Part shown: positions 25,757 through 36,273 of the stretch, one piece after another
Position numbering within the stretch: the stretch's first letter is position 1
Layout of the letters: each line of letters begins with the position of its first letter
NCBI RefSeq assembly: GCF_024347295.1
Contig: NZ_AP025458.1
Span: 496,001 to 560,000 of the forward strand
Length of the DNA stretch: 64,000 nt
From: Vibrio artabrorum
Lineage (GTDB): Bacteria > Pseudomonadota > Gammaproteobacteria > Enterobacterales > Vibrionaceae
Reading direction: 5' to 3'
Made by a program: the position numbers and the translations under genes
Notes under the pieces: generated by a model
Seen by the model: the letters and a program-made list of their open reading frames with translations, nothing else
Databases searched by the model: none
What the model was told of the DNA's origin: nothing

Positions 25757-28090
25757 ATGAAACCCATGAAAAACCTCGCCCAGTATTACGTGGATCTACT
25801 TGTCAAACTGGGAATTGTCCGCTTTTCAATTTTACTCGCTCTAGCGCTTGTTGCGCTTGCCGTTGTCGTACAGGTCGGCATCACTCTAGCACTTAACGGT
25901 AGTGTTGATGATATCGATATTATTCGTTCAGCCTTTTTTGGTTTGGTGATCACCCCTTGGGCCGTTTATTTCCTGTCCGTGGTCGTCGATCAGTTAGAAG
26001 AGTCCCGTCAAAGGTTGGCGAAGTTAGTCTCTAAGCTTGGTGACATGCGTGATAGAGACCAAGAACTCAATAATAAACTGCAACTTAATATCGAAAAGCT
26101 TAACCAAGAAATTGAAGAGCGTGAAAAAGCCGAAGAAGCACGGGCTGAAGCGATGCACGATCTCGAAAATGAAGTATTCCAGCGAGAGCGAACTCAACTT
26201 GAATTGGCTGAACGTACTGCACTACTGCGTTCGTTTATTGATGCGTCTCCGGACCTTATTTACTACCGGAATGAAGAAGGGGTGTTCTCGGGATGTAACC
26301 GTGCGGTTGAAGAACTGACCGGAAAAACAGAAAAAGATCTGGTGGGTTTAACCCCTTGGGATGTCTACAGTAAAGAGATCGCGCAGCAAGTTGTTGAAAC
26401 AGATAAGAAGGTTTTTACCGACAACCAATCACTGACCTACGACCAATGGTTAGAATATCCTGATGGGCGCAAGAGCTACTTCGAGCTGCGTAAGGTGCCT
26501 TTTTATAGCAAAGATGGGCGTCATCTCGGCTTAGTGGGGTTTGGTCGTGATATTACTGAACGTAAAGAGCACCAAGAGTCACTAGAAAAGGCCAGTCGTG
26601 ACAAAACCACTTTTATCTCCACCATCAGTCATGAACTAAGAACACCGCTTAATGGCATCATAGGCTTGAGCCGTATGTTGTTGGACAGTCATTTGACCAC
26701 TGAACAGCGTAAACAGATGCAAACCATCAAAGTGTGCGCCGTGACATTAGGTAATATCTTTAACGATATTATCGATATGGATAAGTTTGATCGCCGTAAA
26801 CTGGAATTATTCCCAACCCCAATAAACTTTGAAGATTTCGTCGTTGAAATTGAGAGTATTTCAGCATTGATGGCAGAACAAAAAGGTTTACGGTTCGATC
26901 TTGAACGACTCTCTGATTTACCTATTTCAGTTGAAGTTGATGGTACGCGTCTAAGACAAGTGTTGTGGAACTTGGTTAGTAATGCCATGAAGTTCACCAA
27001 GGATGGCGGCGTGGTGATGACAGTCAGTGCGTACATTGACGGTGATTTTGCCGATATCACGATGGAAGTTGAGGATACAGGGATAGGTATTCCAGAAAGT
27101 GAAGTGGATAAAATTTTCGCGATGTACTATCAGGTGAAATCGGGTTCTGACAATTTGCATGCCGTGGGAACAGGGATTGGTCTTGCGGTCTCTAAGCAAC
27201 TGATCAATATGATGGATGGCGATATTAATGTCACCAGTGAAGAGGGTTTTGGCAGTACCTTTACGGTTTCTATTCGCGTGCCAGTGAATCACGATACTCA
27301 GGCGCTGATTAAGAAACCGAGAAAGCAATCTAACCTTAAGATCTTTATGGTAGAAGACATAGAACTTAACATTACGGTTGCTCGTTCTCTGCTTGAAAGT
27401 TTGGGTCATGAAGTTACGGTGGTAATGACAGGGCAAGAGGCACAAATTGTTTTCAATCCTGACAATTATGATTTAGTGCTGTTGGATATCCAACTGCCTG
27501 ATATGACTGGTTTCGACATAGCTCAGTATTACCGAGAGAAATACAGCAAGCTACCACCTTTAGTCGCTTTAACAGCGAATGTTTTAAATAATAAACATGA
27601 ATATCTACAAAAAGGAATGGATGAAGCGATCAGCAAGCCGCTATCGGTGAAAGCGATCCAAGACGTTATCGCTAAATTTATTGAGAACACATCTGAGGTG
27701 CTAGAAGAAGATCAGGTTGTTAAGCCGATTGTTTCTTCGATTGATCCGACTTTGCTTGATATTGATATGTTAGAGTCTTATGTTGGCATTGTGGGGACGA
27801 AACCGGTTCTCGATAGCATTGCGATGTTTGAAGATATGATGCCGGAGTATATGGAAATATTGAACTCTAACATGGTCGCCAAAGACCAAGCTAGTATCGT
27901 TTCTGAAGCGCATAAGATTAAAGGTGCAGCCGGTTCTATCGGCTTGAAACGAATACAACAAGTGGCCCAGAAAGCTCAATCACCCGATATGCCAGCGTGG
28001 TGGGAGAATATCTCGGATTGGGTCGATGAAATTAATAATGAATACCAAAATGACATTGAAGTGTTAAAGAGTTGGTTAAATCAAAGGTAG
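25757..28090 (+). CDS. arcB: Aerobic respiration control hybrid sensor kinase ArcB
   Basis: 777 aa, E. coli length is 778. Two N-terminal membrane segments (about 22-45 and 55-77), a coiled coil (85-150), a PAS domain (155-270), then the histidine kinase with phospho-acceptor His292 in ISHELRTP and the ATPase N, G1 and G2 boxes (NLVSNAMKF, DTGIGIP, GTGIGLAVS). The receiver carries Asp577 in LVLLDIQLPD and the HPt domain His719 in SEAHKIKGAAGS. It senses quinone redox state and phosphorylates ArcA, whose gene is 590 bases away on the other strand. Confidence 0.96.
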   Translation: MKPMKNLAQYYVDLLVKLGIVRFSILLALALVALAVVVQVGITLALNGSVDDIDIIRSAFFGLVITPWAVYFLSVVVDQLEESRQRLAKLVSKLGDMRDRDQELNNKLQLNIEKLNQEIEEREKAEEARAEAMHDLENEVFQRERTQLELAERTALLRSFIDASPDLIYYRNEEGVFSGCNRAVEELTGKTEKDLVGLTPWDVYSKEIAQQVVETDKKVFTDNQSLTYDQWLEYPDGRKSYFELRKVPFYSKDGRHLGLVGFGRDITERKEHQESLEKASRDKTTFISTISHELRTPLNGIIGLSRMLLDSHLTTEQRKQMQTIKVCAVTLGNIFNDIIDMDKFDRRKLELFPTPINFEDFVVEIESISALMAEQKGLRFDLERLSDLPISVEVDGTRLRQVLWNLVSNAMKFTKDGGVVMTVSAYIDGDFADITMEVEDTGIGIPESEVDKIFAMYYQVKSGSDNLHAVGTGIGLAVSKQLINMMDGDINVTSEEGFGSTFTVSIRVPVNHDTQALIKKPRKQSNLKIFMVEDIELNITVARSLLESLGHEVTVVMTGQEAQIVFNPDNYDLVLLDIQLPDMTGFDIAQYYREKYSKLPPLVALTANVLNNKHEYLQKGMDEAISKPLSVKAIQDVIAKFIENTSEVLEEDQVVKPIVSSIDPTLLDIDMLESYVGIVGTKPVLDSIAMFEDMMPEYMEILNSNMVAKDQASIVSEAHKIKGAAGSIGLKRIQQVAQKAQSPDMPAWWENISDWVDEINNEYQNDIEVLKSWLNQR

Positions 28091-28097
28091 AAGAATC

Positions 28098-28541
28098 ATG
28101 AAAAAATTAGCATTCGTCGCATGCATTTTGGCGTTAGTCGGCTGCTCTGCCCCACAAGTAGAGTGGCAACAAGATAATCAAGTTGAAGTATCTGAAGCGA
28201 CCGTCACCATGAAAAGTAACCTTTGGCACAGCAAGATGCCAACGATCGAAGAGGCTCAAGATAAGACACTATACGGTTCTATCTACCTAGAGTCTGACTC
28301 ACAACTTCCAGCGACGCTTGCAGTTGAGAGTGTTACGGTTAAGCAGGGGGCGGATACCTTGTTGGTCACCGCCGACGATCTTGATTTAAAAACTCACAGT
28401 GAAACTCAATGGGAAGTTGCTTTTGTATGGCAGTTAGAGATCGACAGCGAAAAGCCAGTAGACGTAGCCGTTGAGCTTAAAGACGGTGAAATTGTGAAGT
28501 GGCTGGTCGAGAAAAACGTTAAGGTGGATACGGTTTACTAA
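28098..28541 (+). CDS. Small lipoprotein of unknown function
   Basis: 147 aa. Signal sequence MKKLAFVACILALVGCS with Cys16 in the lipobox LVGC. The rest is acidic, with alternating beta-strand character and no motif I recognise. It starts 7 bases after the arcB stop with an AGAAG ahead of the ATG, so it is probably in the arcB transcript. The placement suggests coexpression with ArcB, but no role can be inferred. A strong terminator follows. Confidence 0.75.
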   Translation: MKKLAFVACILALVGCSAPQVEWQQDNQVEVSEATVTMKSNLWHSKMPTIEEAQDKTLYGSIYLESDSQLPATLAVESVTVKQGADTLLVTADDLDLKTHSETQWEVAFVWQLEIDSEKPVDVAVELKDGEIVKWLVEKNVKVDTVY

Positions 28542-28565
28542 AAACTGATTCAATTAAGAATAATA

Positions 28566-28599
28566 AAAAGGGAGAATGCGTTGGCATTCTCCCTTTTTT
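28566..28599 (+). terminator. Terminator of arcB and lipoprotein gene
   Basis: GGGAGAATGC-GTTG-GCATTCTCCC, perfect 10-bp stem, then six T; A-run on the other side, so it may work in both directions. Confidence 0.9.
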
Positions 28600-28638
28600 A
28601 TCACTATTGATTTTACGCTTCGATTGTTAAAAACACTG

Positions 28639-28661
28639 ACTGGTTAGCAATGCTAACCAGT
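28639..28661 (-). terminator. Terminator of arcA
   Basis: ACTGGTTAGC-AAT-GCTAACCAGT, perfect 10-bp stem, 16 bases past the arcA stop. On the minus strand it is followed by a partial T-run (GTGTTTTTA). Confidence 0.7.
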
Positions 28662-28677
28662 GATAAGTTCAATCGAC

Positions 28678-29394
28678 TTAGTCTTCTAGGTCACCACAAA
28701 AGCGGTAGCCTTCACCGTGAATCGTTGCGATGATTTCTGGTGTACCAGAAACTGATTCAAAGTGCTTACGAATACGACGGATTGTTACGTCTACAGTACG
28801 ATCGTGTGGTTTAAGCTCACGACCAGTCATCTTCTTAAGAAGGTCTGCACGAGTTTGGATTTTACCTGGATTCTCACAGAAGTGAAGTAGAGCTCGGAAC
28901 TCTGAACGAGGTAGCTTGTAGCCTTCGCCATCTGGACTAACCAGAGAACGGCTGTTGATATCGAGTACCCAACCGTTGAACTCATACTTCTCAACAATAC
29001 GTTTTTCTTCTTGAACAGAGCTTGTGCTCATTGAACGGCTAAGAAGGTTACGAGCACGGATAGTCAGTTCACGTGGGTTGAAAGGCTTAGTGATGTAGTC
29101 ATCTGCACCAATTTCAAGGCCAAGTATTTTATCAACTTCGTTATCACGACCCGTTAAGAACATAAGCGCTACGTTTGCTTGTTCACGCAATTCACGCGCA
29201 AGCAATAGGCCATTCTTGCCAGGAAGGTTTATGTCCATAATAACAAGGTTAACTTGGTTGTTAGATAGCACTTGGTGCATCTCTTCACCGTCGCTAGCCT
29301 CAAAAACAGCATATCCCTCTGCTTCAAAAATACTCTTTAGAGTGTTACGAGTTACTTGCTCATCTTCAACGATCAGAATCTGCGGGGTTTGCAT
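28678..29394 (-). CDS. arcA: Aerobic respiration response regulator ArcA
   Basis: 238 aa from the ATG at 29392-29394 ([13 protein letters not shown]), the standard ArcA start; longer in-frame starts are rejected. The receiver has the acidic pair D11/E12-type pocket, phospho-acceptor Asp54 (VIMDINLPG) and the conserved Lys in ITKPFNPRE. The C-terminal OmpR-type winged helix includes [17 protein letters not shown]. It represses respiratory genes under low oxygen when phosphorylated by ArcB. The gene is unlinked from arcB in most enterics but lies nearly beside it here. Confidence 0.96.
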   Translation of the reverse strand: MQTPQILIVEDEQVTRNTLKSIFEAEGYAVFEASDGEEMHQVLSNNQVNLVIMDINLPGKNGLLLARELREQANVALMFLTGRDNEVDKILGLEIGADDYITKPFNPRELTIRARNLLSRSMSTSSVQEEKRIVEKYEFNGWVLDINSRSLVSPDGEGYKLPRSEFRALLHFCENPGKIQTRADLLKKMTGRELKPHDRTVDVTIRRIRKHFESVSGTPEIIATIHGEGYRFCGDLED

Positions 29395-29971
29395 TTGGCG
29401 GTACCTAAATTTGTGACGAAACTGTGTTAGTAGAATAAATTCTAGGCAAAAAAGTAACATACAGGTAATAGAATTTTGATGATAACGTAAAGTTTTCAAA
29501 AAAACACTTACTTCTAGCTATCTGCCTTCCTTGAAGTATTGCCCAATAACGTAGATCCAGTACGCCTTTTAATCATTCTTTTAGTAATTGCAGAGGATTC
29601 TATAATGTTAACAGCATGCTAACAATACGAGAATGTTAATTCCATTCACTTTGTTGATTTACATCAATTGCCGTATCGCAACAAACTTTAATAGTATGGC
29701 TACAACTCAACCAATGTTATGGTGAGTATTTAGTAATAAAAAAAGAATGATTATTCGATATGGTTCTCACCTGCTTTTCGGTTAAACACAAGAATATGAA
29801 CGAATGGGACTGAAAGCTGTCTTTAAAATTTAGTAGATAAATATGCTCAATCAATGGTGATTCTCTATTGAATGGAGCGTGGAACCATGGGAAAGGGATT
29901 AATTTTAATAACATATAAATGTATCGAGGCGCATCTGACTTAACAGGTAACGCTTCACTCACGGAGGATAT
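29395..29971. other. Long upstream region of arcA and rraA-like gene
   Basis: 577 bases, AT-rich, divergent promoters. It holds a perfect FNR-type site at 29654-29667 and GTTAA-rich elements around 29600-29640 (TGTTAACAGCATGCTAACA) that could bind ArcA or another regulator. No gene is supported; an 86-codon minus-strand reading frame at 29717-29977 has no family features. Confidence 0.6.
29654..29667. promoter_or_regulatory. FNR-type box upstream of arcA
   Basis: TTGATTTACATCAA matches the FNR consensus TTGAT-N4-ATCAA at every position. It is centred about 266 bases upstream of the arcA start codon. FNR control of arcA is known in E. coli; the distance implies a long leader or a distal promoter here. 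Confidence 0.65.
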
Positions 29972-30457
29972 ATGCACGATATAACACCCGACTTGTGTGA
30001 TGAGTTTGAAAGCAAACTCACATTATTGAACATACCATTGCAGAATTTTGGTCAACGTGGTGCGTTCTGGGGGGAAATTGTAACCGTTCGTTGTTATCAC
30101 GATAATTCCAAGGTTCGCGAGGTTTTAGAGAGTGAAGGCTGTGGAAAAGTGCTTGTTGTTGATGGCAATGGTTCGTGTCAGAGAGCGCTATTTGGTGACC
30201 AATTGGCGATTCTCGCTATAGAGAATGGTTGGGAAGGTGTGATTGTGAACGGTGCAGTGCGAGATGTTGGGATGATGTCTCAAATGGATCTTGGTGTGCA
30301 GGCACTTGGCACATCACCATTTAAAACCGAGAAACGTGGAGTGGGGCAGGTTAATGTGACTCTTTCTGTGCATAATCAGCTGATTCAGCCAGGTGATTAC
30401 ATTTATGCTGATTGGAATGGGGTCTTAATTTCATCTGAATTATTAATTGAAGCTTGA
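29972..30457 (+). CDS. RraA-family protein (ribonuclease activity regulator / aldolase fold)
   Basis: 161 aa. Aligns well with RraA by eye: [75 protein letters not shown]. RraA binds RNase E and lowers its activity. This protein keeps the Arg-Asp pair of class II aldolases (GAVRDV) that E. coli RraA has changed (GAVRQV, from memory). It may be the second RraA paralogue described in vibrios, or it may retain aldolase activity. A GGAGGA site precedes the start. Confidence 0.82.
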   Translation: MHDITPDLCDEFESKLTLLNIPLQNFGQRGAFWGEIVTVRCYHDNSKVREVLESEGCGKVLVVDGNGSCQRALFGDQLAILAIENGWEGVIVNGAVRDVGMMSQMDLGVQALGTSPFKTEKRGVGQVNVTLSVHNQLIQPGDYIYADWNGVLISSELLIEA

Positions 30458-30550
30458 AGGTTTAGACGTAATGTCATTGGATTGGTTAGTCGATATAAAC
30501 TTTAGAGTTAAGACGCAATCTACGGTTTTATCCATAATAGCTCGACCAAA

Positions 30551-31027
30551 TTAGAATCTAAACCCTAATCCGACTTCAACACCTTGCTGCCATTCTTCAT
30601 AGTCAAGGGTGGCATGCAAATCTAGATTTTCGGTCAGTTGCACTCGGCTTGATATCTCTGCGGCAACTGAATTTTCTCTGTCTTCGGAATCATCTTTATA
30701 AGTATGCAGGGAGCTGTTGAACGAGATCCTATCTGAGAGTTGATAACTTACGCCACTCAAAAAACCATTTTCATTTTTAAGTGAAGCGCTATTGATTCGT
30801 GTACCGACATAAAGATCAACATCAGAAAAGAGTCGATAGGAATAGCCACTGTCTATTTTCCATGTATCAAAGCTTTCACCAGAGGCGTTCTGTGTTGAGA
30901 TAAAGAATTTATGATAAGAGTGGTCTATTGGGTTCGCCAGCAGAGGTAAGCTATTGAATCTGGGGAGGCTATTCGCAGAGCAAACAACAGGTGCAATAAA
31001 GGACAAAATAATAAGTAGCCTCTTCAC
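30551..31027 (-). CDS. Small predicted outer-membrane beta-barrel-like protein
   Basis: 158 aa. Signal peptide of about 18 residues (ends VVCSA). The mature protein has alternating amphipathic strands (YSYRLFSDVDLYVGTRI, GFLSGVSYQLSDRISFNSSLHTY, RVQLTENLDLHATLDYEEW) and ends in GLGFRF with a terminal Phe, as in outer-membrane barrels. I recognise no named family. Sits between rraA-like and the thr operon, convergent with the former. Confidence 0.7.
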   Translation of the reverse strand: MKRLLIILSFIAPVVCSANSLPRFNSLPLLANPIDHSYHKFFISTQNASGESFDTWKIDSGYSYRLFSDVDLYVGTRINSASLKNENGFLSGVSYQLSDRISFNSSLHTYKDDSEDRENSVAAEISSRVQLTENLDLHATLDYEEWQQGVEVGLGFRF

Positions 31028-31270
31028 TTTATCACTCCTGATACCCTTGTTATTGTTTTACGAGCCCCGTCGTTCAATTAAAGCACAATAACGGTACGTT
31101 TGCTGTGCAATTGGTGCAATATTTTATTAGGCCGATATGTGTCATCGTGACCTATTGGTTGTTGACTCAATCGTGCATCTGGAATGGGACGTTTATATCG
31201 GGTGTTTTACCCCTGAAATGATGGTTTGCTCTGAAAAATGATGCGAATGTAAAAAAGATGCAACTTTTCA

Positions 31271-31300
31271 TTGACGTCTGGTGGTAAAAATTGGTACACG
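31271..31300 (+). promoter_or_regulatory. Candidate promoter of the thr operon
   Basis: TTGACG (31271-31276), 18 bases, TACACG (31295-31300). It lies 30 bases upstream of the thrL start codon. The -10 box is poor; position is the main argument. Confidence 0.4.
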
Positions 31301-31329
31301 TAGAGTAAAGCACAAACAGAGAAATTGAT

Positions 31330-31407
31330 ATGCAGCACGTAAGCCCACTAGTAATGACCACCACCATTATTATTACCGACATTTACATTGTTGGGGCAGG
31401 CTGCTAA
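31330..31407 (+). CDS. thrL: thr operon leader peptide
   Basis: 25 codons from ATG 31330 to TAA 31405. The peptide contains four Thr (three in a row, MTTTIIITD) and five Ile in a short stretch, the signature of a threonine/isoleucine attenuation leader. A strong terminator follows 14 bases after the stop and thrA starts beyond it. Shortage of charged Thr- or Ile-tRNA would stall the ribosome here and favour read-through. Confidence 0.92.
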   Translation: MQHVSPLVMTTTIIITDIYIVGAGC

Positions 31408-31420
31408 GTAACATATTTTA

Positions 31421-31460
31421 AAAAAAAGGCCTGTATCCAACAAGATACAGGCCTTTTTTT
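31421..31460 (+). terminator. thr attenuator
   Basis: AAAGGCCTGTATC (31425-31437) and GATACAGGCCTTT (31444-31456), perfect 13-bp stem with 6-base loop, then T-run to 31459. It lies between thrL and thrA, so it is the regulated terminator of the operon. Confidence 0.92.
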
Positions 31461-31490
31461 GTACCATTTTTATGACTTATGGAGAAAGGG

Positions 31491-33950
31491 ATGCGCGTTT
31501 TAAAGTTTGGAGGTTCATCATTGGCTGATGCTGATCGTTTTTTACGAGCGGCTGATATTATCGCCAATAATGCCCAGCAAGAAGAGCTAGCCGTTGTACT
31601 ATCGGCTCCAGGAAAAACAACCAATAAGCTAGTTGCTGTAATTGAAGCAGCATTAAAAAATGGTGAAGCAGACGCTCAAATTACAGAGATCGAATCCTCA
31701 TTTTCGGATCTGTTTACAGAGATTCAAACGGTATTGCCAGCGGTTGATGGGGCTGCGTTTCAAGAGCAAGTGGATACGTCTCTTGCTCAACTGAAACAGT
31801 TCGTGAATGGTATTAATCTACTGGGCATGTGCCCCAATCACGTCAATGCTCGAATCATCAGTAAAGGTGAGCGAATCTCAATCCAGTTGATGAAAGCGGT
31901 ACTTGAAGCGAAAGGCCAACCAGCAAGCCTGATTGACCCAGTTCAATACCTATACGCTAAAGGTGATCACCTTGAAGCGATGGTTGATGTGGATGTCTCG
32001 ACTCAGAACTTCCGCCAATCGCCACTTCCACAAGGTCATGTCAACATCATGCCGGGCTTTACTGCTGGTAATGAAAAAGGCGAGTTAGTGACACTCGGAC
32101 GTAATGGTTCTGACTACTCGGCTGCGGTTCTTGCTGCGTGTCTACGTGCTGATTGCTGTGAGATCTGGACAGATGTAGACGGTGTTTATAACTGTGACCC
32201 GCGTTTAGTCGATGATGCTCGTCTTCTTAAATCATTAAGCTACCAAGAAGCGATGGAGCTTTCTTACTTTGGCGCTTCGGTACTACACCCGAAGACTATC
32301 GCTCCTATCGCACAATTCCATATTCCTTGTCTGATCAAAAACAGCTTTAACCCGCAGGGAGCTGGGACTTTGATTGGTCAAGATACTGGCGAAGATAACC
32401 TTGCGATAAAAGGTATCACGACGCTTAGCGACCTAACCATGGTTAACGTATCAGGCCCAGGCATGAAGGGTATGGTAGGCATGGCGAGTCGTGTATTCGG
32501 TGCGATGTCTTCAGCCGGGGTTTCTATCGTCCTAATTACCCAATCTTCTTCAGAGTACAGCATTAGCTTCTGTATTGAATCGGCTGATAAAGTGAAAGCC
32601 AAGCAAGTGTTGTCCGATGCGTTTGAACTTGAACTAAAAGATGGCCTATTGGAACCGGTTGAGTTTATGGATGATGTGGCAATCGTGACGCTGGTGGGAG
32701 ATGGTATGCGCACTTCTCGTGGCGTTGCTTCTCGATTCTTCTCTTCTTTGGCTGAAGTGAATGTCAATATTGTTGCTATTGCTCAAGGATCATCTGAGCG
32801 TGCGATTTCTGCCGTGATTCCTGAAGATAAAATTTCAGAAGCGATTAAAGCGTGTCACGAGAACCTCTTTAACTCTAAGCACTTCCTTGACGTATTCGTT
32901 GTTGGTGTTGGCGGTGTGGGCGGTGAGCTTGTTGACCAGATCCAACGTCAACAAAGTAAATTGGCTGACAAAGGCATCGTGATTCGCGTATGTGGTTTAG
33001 CAAACAGTAAAGGCTTGTTGCTAGACAGCGACGGGCTACCACTCGAGCAGTGGCGCGACCGCATGTCGAGTGCGACGGAAGAATTCAGCCTAGCGCGTTT
33101 AGCGGCTCTGGTTCAACGTAACCACATCATCAATCCTGTATTGGTCGACTGTACATCTAGCGAAACCATCGCTGCACAGTACGCAGACTTCCTAGCGTCT
33201 GGTTTCCACGTAGTCACACCCAATAAAAAAGCCAATACAGCAAGCATGGCTTATTATCATCAGCTTCGTGAAGTTGCACGTAGCTCGCGTCGTAAGCTGA
33301 TGTATGAGACAACCGTTGGTGCAGGCCTTCCCGTCATTGAAAACTTACAGAACTTAATTTCTGCGGGAGATGAGCTTGAGAAGTTTAATGGCATTCTGTC
33401 TGGCTCATTGTCTTATATCTTCGGAAAGTTGGATGAAGGTATGACGTTAAGCCAAGCAACCAATATCGCAAAAGATAACGGCTTTACTGAGCCTGACCCT
33501 CGTGATGACTTATCCGGAATGGATGTAGCGCGTAAGCTGCTCATTTTGGCTCGTGAAGCGGGCATGGCACTTGAGTTAGAAGATGTAGAAGTCGATCAAG
33601 CACTACCACCGGGTTTTGATGATTCAGGCACGGTTGAAGAGTTTATGGCTCGCCTACCAGAAGCGGATGCTTACTTCCAAGAGCAGACAGCAATCGCGGC
33701 AGAAGAAGGCAAAGTACTTCGTTATGTTGGCGAAATCGCGGCAGGTAAGTGTAAGGTTCGTATCGCTGCTGTTGATGGCGATGACCCAATGTTCAAGATT
33801 AAAGATGGCGAGAACGCGCTGGCATTTTATAGCCGTTATTACCAACCGATCCCTCTCGTACTTCGTGGCTACGGTGCGGGTACTGAAGTAACAGCAGCCG
33901 GCGTATTCTCTGATGTGATGCGTACTCTTGGTTGGAAATTAGGAGTTTAG
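31491..33950 (+). CDS. thrA: Bifunctional aspartokinase I / homoserine dehydrogenase I
   Basis: 819 aa from ATG 31491 ([13 protein letters not shown]), preceded by GGAGAAAGGG; an ATG four codons earlier has no ribosome site. Aspartokinase domain about 1-290 ([20 protein letters not shown]), two ACT domains about 315-460 for threonine feedback, and NAD(P)-dependent homoserine dehydrogenase from about 465 ([27 protein letters not shown]). It performs the first and third steps from aspartate to threonine. First structural gene of thrABC. Confidence 0.97.
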   Translation: MRVLKFGGSSLADADRFLRAADIIANNAQQEELAVVLSAPGKTTNKLVAVIEAALKNGEADAQITEIESSFSDLFTEIQTVLPAVDGAAFQEQVDTSLAQLKQFVNGINLLGMCPNHVNARIISKGERISIQLMKAVLEAKGQPASLIDPVQYLYAKGDHLEAMVDVDVSTQNFRQSPLPQGHVNIMPGFTAGNEKGELVTLGRNGSDYSAAVLAACLRADCCEIWTDVDGVYNCDPRLVDDARLLKSLSYQEAMELSYFGASVLHPKTIAPIAQFHIPCLIKNSFNPQGAGTLIGQDTGEDNLAIKGITTLSDLTMVNVSGPGMKGMVGMASRVFGAMSSAGVSIVLITQSSSEYSISFCIESADKVKAKQVLSDAFELELKDGLLEPVEFMDDVAIVTLVGDGMRTSRGVASRFFSSLAEVNVNIVAIAQGSSERAISAVIPEDKISEAIKACHENLFNSKHFLDVFVVGVGGVGGELVDQIQRQQSKLADKGIVIRVCGLANSKGLLLDSDGLPLEQWRDRMSSATEEFSLARLAALVQRNHIINPVLVDCTSSETIAAQYADFLASGFHVVTPNKKANTASMAYYHQLREVARSSRRKLMYETTVGAGLPVIENLQNLISAGDELEKFNGILSGSLSYIFGKLDEGMTLSQATNIAKDNGFTEPDPRDDLSGMDVARKLLILAREAGMALELEDVEVDQALPPGFDDSGTVEEFMARLPEADAYFQEQTAIAAEEGKVLRYVGEIAAGKCKVRIAAVDGDDPMFKIKDGENALAFYSRYYQPIPLVLRGYGAGTEVTAAGVFSDVMRTLGWKLGV

Positions 33951-33952
33951 GA

Positions 33953-34924
33953 ATGAGTTCAAGTGATATGGATGTTGTCGTTTATGCTCCTGCATCAATC
34001 GGTAATGTGAGTGTAGGATTTGATGTGCTGGGGGCCGCAGTGTCTCCTGTGGATGGTACACTGCTGGGCGACCGAGTTATGGTTAAAGCTGGTGATGAAT
34101 CATTCTCACTTAAAACAGCAGGCAGCTTTGTTTCTAAGCTGCCAACTGAAACCAAAGAAAACATTGTCTACGATTGCTGGGTGGTGTTCTCTCGAGAGCT
34201 TGATAAAAAAGGTGTTGCGCTTAAGCCTTTGGAAATGACACTAGAAAAGAACATGCCTATCGGTTCTGGTTTAGGCTCAAGTGCATGTTCAATTGTCGCG
34301 GCACTGGATGCGCTAAACCGTTTTCATGGCCAGCCCCTGAATGAAACTGAACTGCTGGCTCTAATGGGGGAAATGGAAGGTAAGATTTCAGGCGGTATCC
34401 ATTATGATAACGTTGCACCATGTTATCTTGGTGGTGTGCAGTTAATGCTCGAAGAGTTAGGTATTATTAGCCAAGAAGTACCGTGTTTTGATGATTGGTA
34501 CTGGGTAATGGCGTATCCGGGGATTAAGGTTTCAACAGCAGAGGCGCGCGAGATCTTGCCTTCTCAGTATCGTCGTCAGGATGTGATTGCCCATGGCCGT
34601 CATCTAGCCGGCTTTATCCACGCGTGCCACTCTGGTCAGCCGGAGCTAGCCGCGAAGATGATCAAAGACGTGATTGCCGAACCATATCGTGAGAAACTGC
34701 TGCCAGGGTTTGCTGATGCGCGTAAATACGCAACCTCAGCGGGAGCATTGGCGACGGGGATCTCCGGTAGTGGTCCAACGCTATTTAGTATTTGCAAACA
34801 ACAAGATGTCGCCGAGCGTGTTGCACGCTGGTTAGAACAAAATTACGTACAAAATGAAGAAGGATTCGTCCACGTTTGTCGCCTAGATAAGCAAGGTTCG
34901 ATCGTTACAGGAAGTGAGTTATGA
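33953..34924 (+). CDS. thrB: Homoserine kinase
   Basis: 323 aa from the ATG at 33953, two bases after the thrA stop, with AGGAG at 33941-33945. GHMP kinase fold with the ATP loop [17 protein letters not shown] and a C-terminal [13 protein letters not shown]. It phosphorylates homoserine. The start chosen gives a slightly longer N-terminus than the E. coli enzyme (310 aa). Overlaps thrC by ATGA. Confidence 0.96.
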   Translation: MSSSDMDVVVYAPASIGNVSVGFDVLGAAVSPVDGTLLGDRVMVKAGDESFSLKTAGSFVSKLPTETKENIVYDCWVVFSRELDKKGVALKPLEMTLEKNMPIGSGLGSSACSIVAALDALNRFHGQPLNETELLALMGEMEGKISGGIHYDNVAPCYLGGVQLMLEELGIISQEVPCFDDWYWVMAYPGIKVSTAEAREILPSQYRRQDVIAHGRHLAGFIHACHSGQPELAAKMIKDVIAEPYREKLLPGFADARKYATSAGALATGISGSGPTLFSICKQQDVAERVARWLEQNYVQNEEGFVHVCRLDKQGSIVTGSEL

Positions 34925-36204
34925 AGCTGTACAATATCAAAGAAAATGATGAACAAGTCTCTTTTGGCCAAGCCGTTCGTCAAGGTTTAGGTCGTAATCA
35001 AGGTCTATTTTTTCCATCTGAACTGCCAAGGTTTGATGATATCGATGCGCTGCTAGCAGAGGACTTTGTCCCTCGTAGCTCAAAGATTTTGTCTGCATTG
35101 ATTGGTGATGAATTACCAAAAGAACAGGTTGATCAATTAGTGGATGCGGCATTCCAATTCCCTGCGCCGATCAATCAAGTGAAAGATGGTGTTTACGCAC
35201 TGGAACTGTTTCATGGCCCAACACTCGCATTTAAAGACTTTGGCGGCCGCTTTATGGCTCAATCGTTAGCGGCGGTTTCTGATGGCGGGCAGATCACGAT
35301 TCTTACAGCAACATCGGGTGATACTGGCGCAGCGGTTGCGCATGCTTTCTACGGCATGGAAAACATCAATGTCGTGATCTTATACCCGAAAGGTAAAATC
35401 AGCCCACTACAAGAAAAGCTATTTTGTACGTTAGGTAAAAATATTCATACCGTCGCCATTAATGGTGATTTTGATGCGTGTCAGGCTCTGGTTAAAGAGG
35501 CGTTTGACGATGCAGAGTTGCGCAAAGAGATTGGCTTAAACTCTGCAAACTCAATCAATATCAGCCGTTTGATGGCTCAGATCTGTTACTACTTTGAGGC
35601 GGCTTCTCAGCTGACTAAAGCGCAACGTGACAACCTCGTGATCTCTGTTCCAAGTGGTAACTTTGGCAACCTAACAGCAGGCCTATTAGCGAAAGCGTTG
35701 GGCTTACCGGTTAAGCGTTTCATTGCAGCAACCAATGAAAATGATACCGTTCCTCGTTATCTTGAAACAGGGCTATGGGAGCCAAAACCAACGGTTGCAA
35801 CGACTTCAAATGCAATGGATGTCAGCCAACCAAACAATTGGCCTCGTATCGAAGAGCTTTGCCAACTGAAAGGTTGGGGCTTAGATACTTTGGGTAAAGG
35901 TAAGGTATCTGATGAGCAGAGCGCAGAGTCCGTTCGCGATCTAAAAGAACAGGGCTACCTATGTGAACCACATGGTGCAATTGCTTACCGTTTATTGGAA
36001 GAGCAGCTGCAAGAGAACGAAACCGGCATCTTCTTATGTACGGCACACCCAGCTAAATTCAAAGAAGTGGTCGATGATATCTTAGGTACAGATATTGAAT
36101 TGCCTGGCCCACTGGCTAAACACGCTGCGATGGCGTTGTTGTCTGAAGATTTAGACAATGATTTTGAAGCGCTAAAAACCGTGCTTCGTCGAGTTCAGCC
36201 GTAA
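34921..36204 (+). CDS. thrC: Threonine synthase
   Basis: 427 aa. PLP-dependent enzyme with the Schiff-base Lys105 in [11 protein letters not shown] and the phosphate-binding loop [13 protein letters not shown]. It converts O-phosphohomoserine to threonine. The ATG overlaps the thrB stop (ATGA), so translation is coupled. Last gene of the operon, with a terminator 17 bases past the stop. Confidence 0.97.
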   Translation: MKLYNIKENDEQVSFGQAVRQGLGRNQGLFFPSELPRFDDIDALLAEDFVPRSSKILSALIGDELPKEQVDQLVDAAFQFPAPINQVKDGVYALELFHGPTLAFKDFGGRFMAQSLAAVSDGGQITILTATSGDTGAAVAHAFYGMENINVVILYPKGKISPLQEKLFCTLGKNIHTVAINGDFDACQALVKEAFDDAELRKEIGLNSANSINISRLMAQICYYFEAASQLTKAQRDNLVISVPSGNFGNLTAGLLAKALGLPVKRFIAATNENDTVPRYLETGLWEPKPTVATTSNAMDVSQPNNWPRIEELCQLKGWGLDTLGKGKVSDEQSAESVRDLKEQGYLCEPHGAIAYRLLEEQLQENETGIFLCTAHPAKFKEVVDDILGTDIELPGPLAKHAAMALLSEDLDNDFEALKTVLRRVQP

Positions 36205-36220
36205 CGTCCATCGAATAAAT

Positions 36221-36249
36221 AAAAACGGCGCTCGATGAGCGCCGTTTTT
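36221..36249. terminator. Bidirectional terminator between thrC and grcA
   Basis: AAAAACGGCGCTC-GAT-GAGCGCCGTTTTT: a perfect stem with A-run and T-run on both sides, between two convergent genes. Confidence 0.92.
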
Positions 36250-36273
36250 GTATTCGAATCTAAGTTCTAAAAA

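Noticed and set aside
29717..29977. 86-codon minus-strand reading frame upstream of rraA-like gene
   Set aside because: No ribosome site, no family features, and it covers a promoter region.
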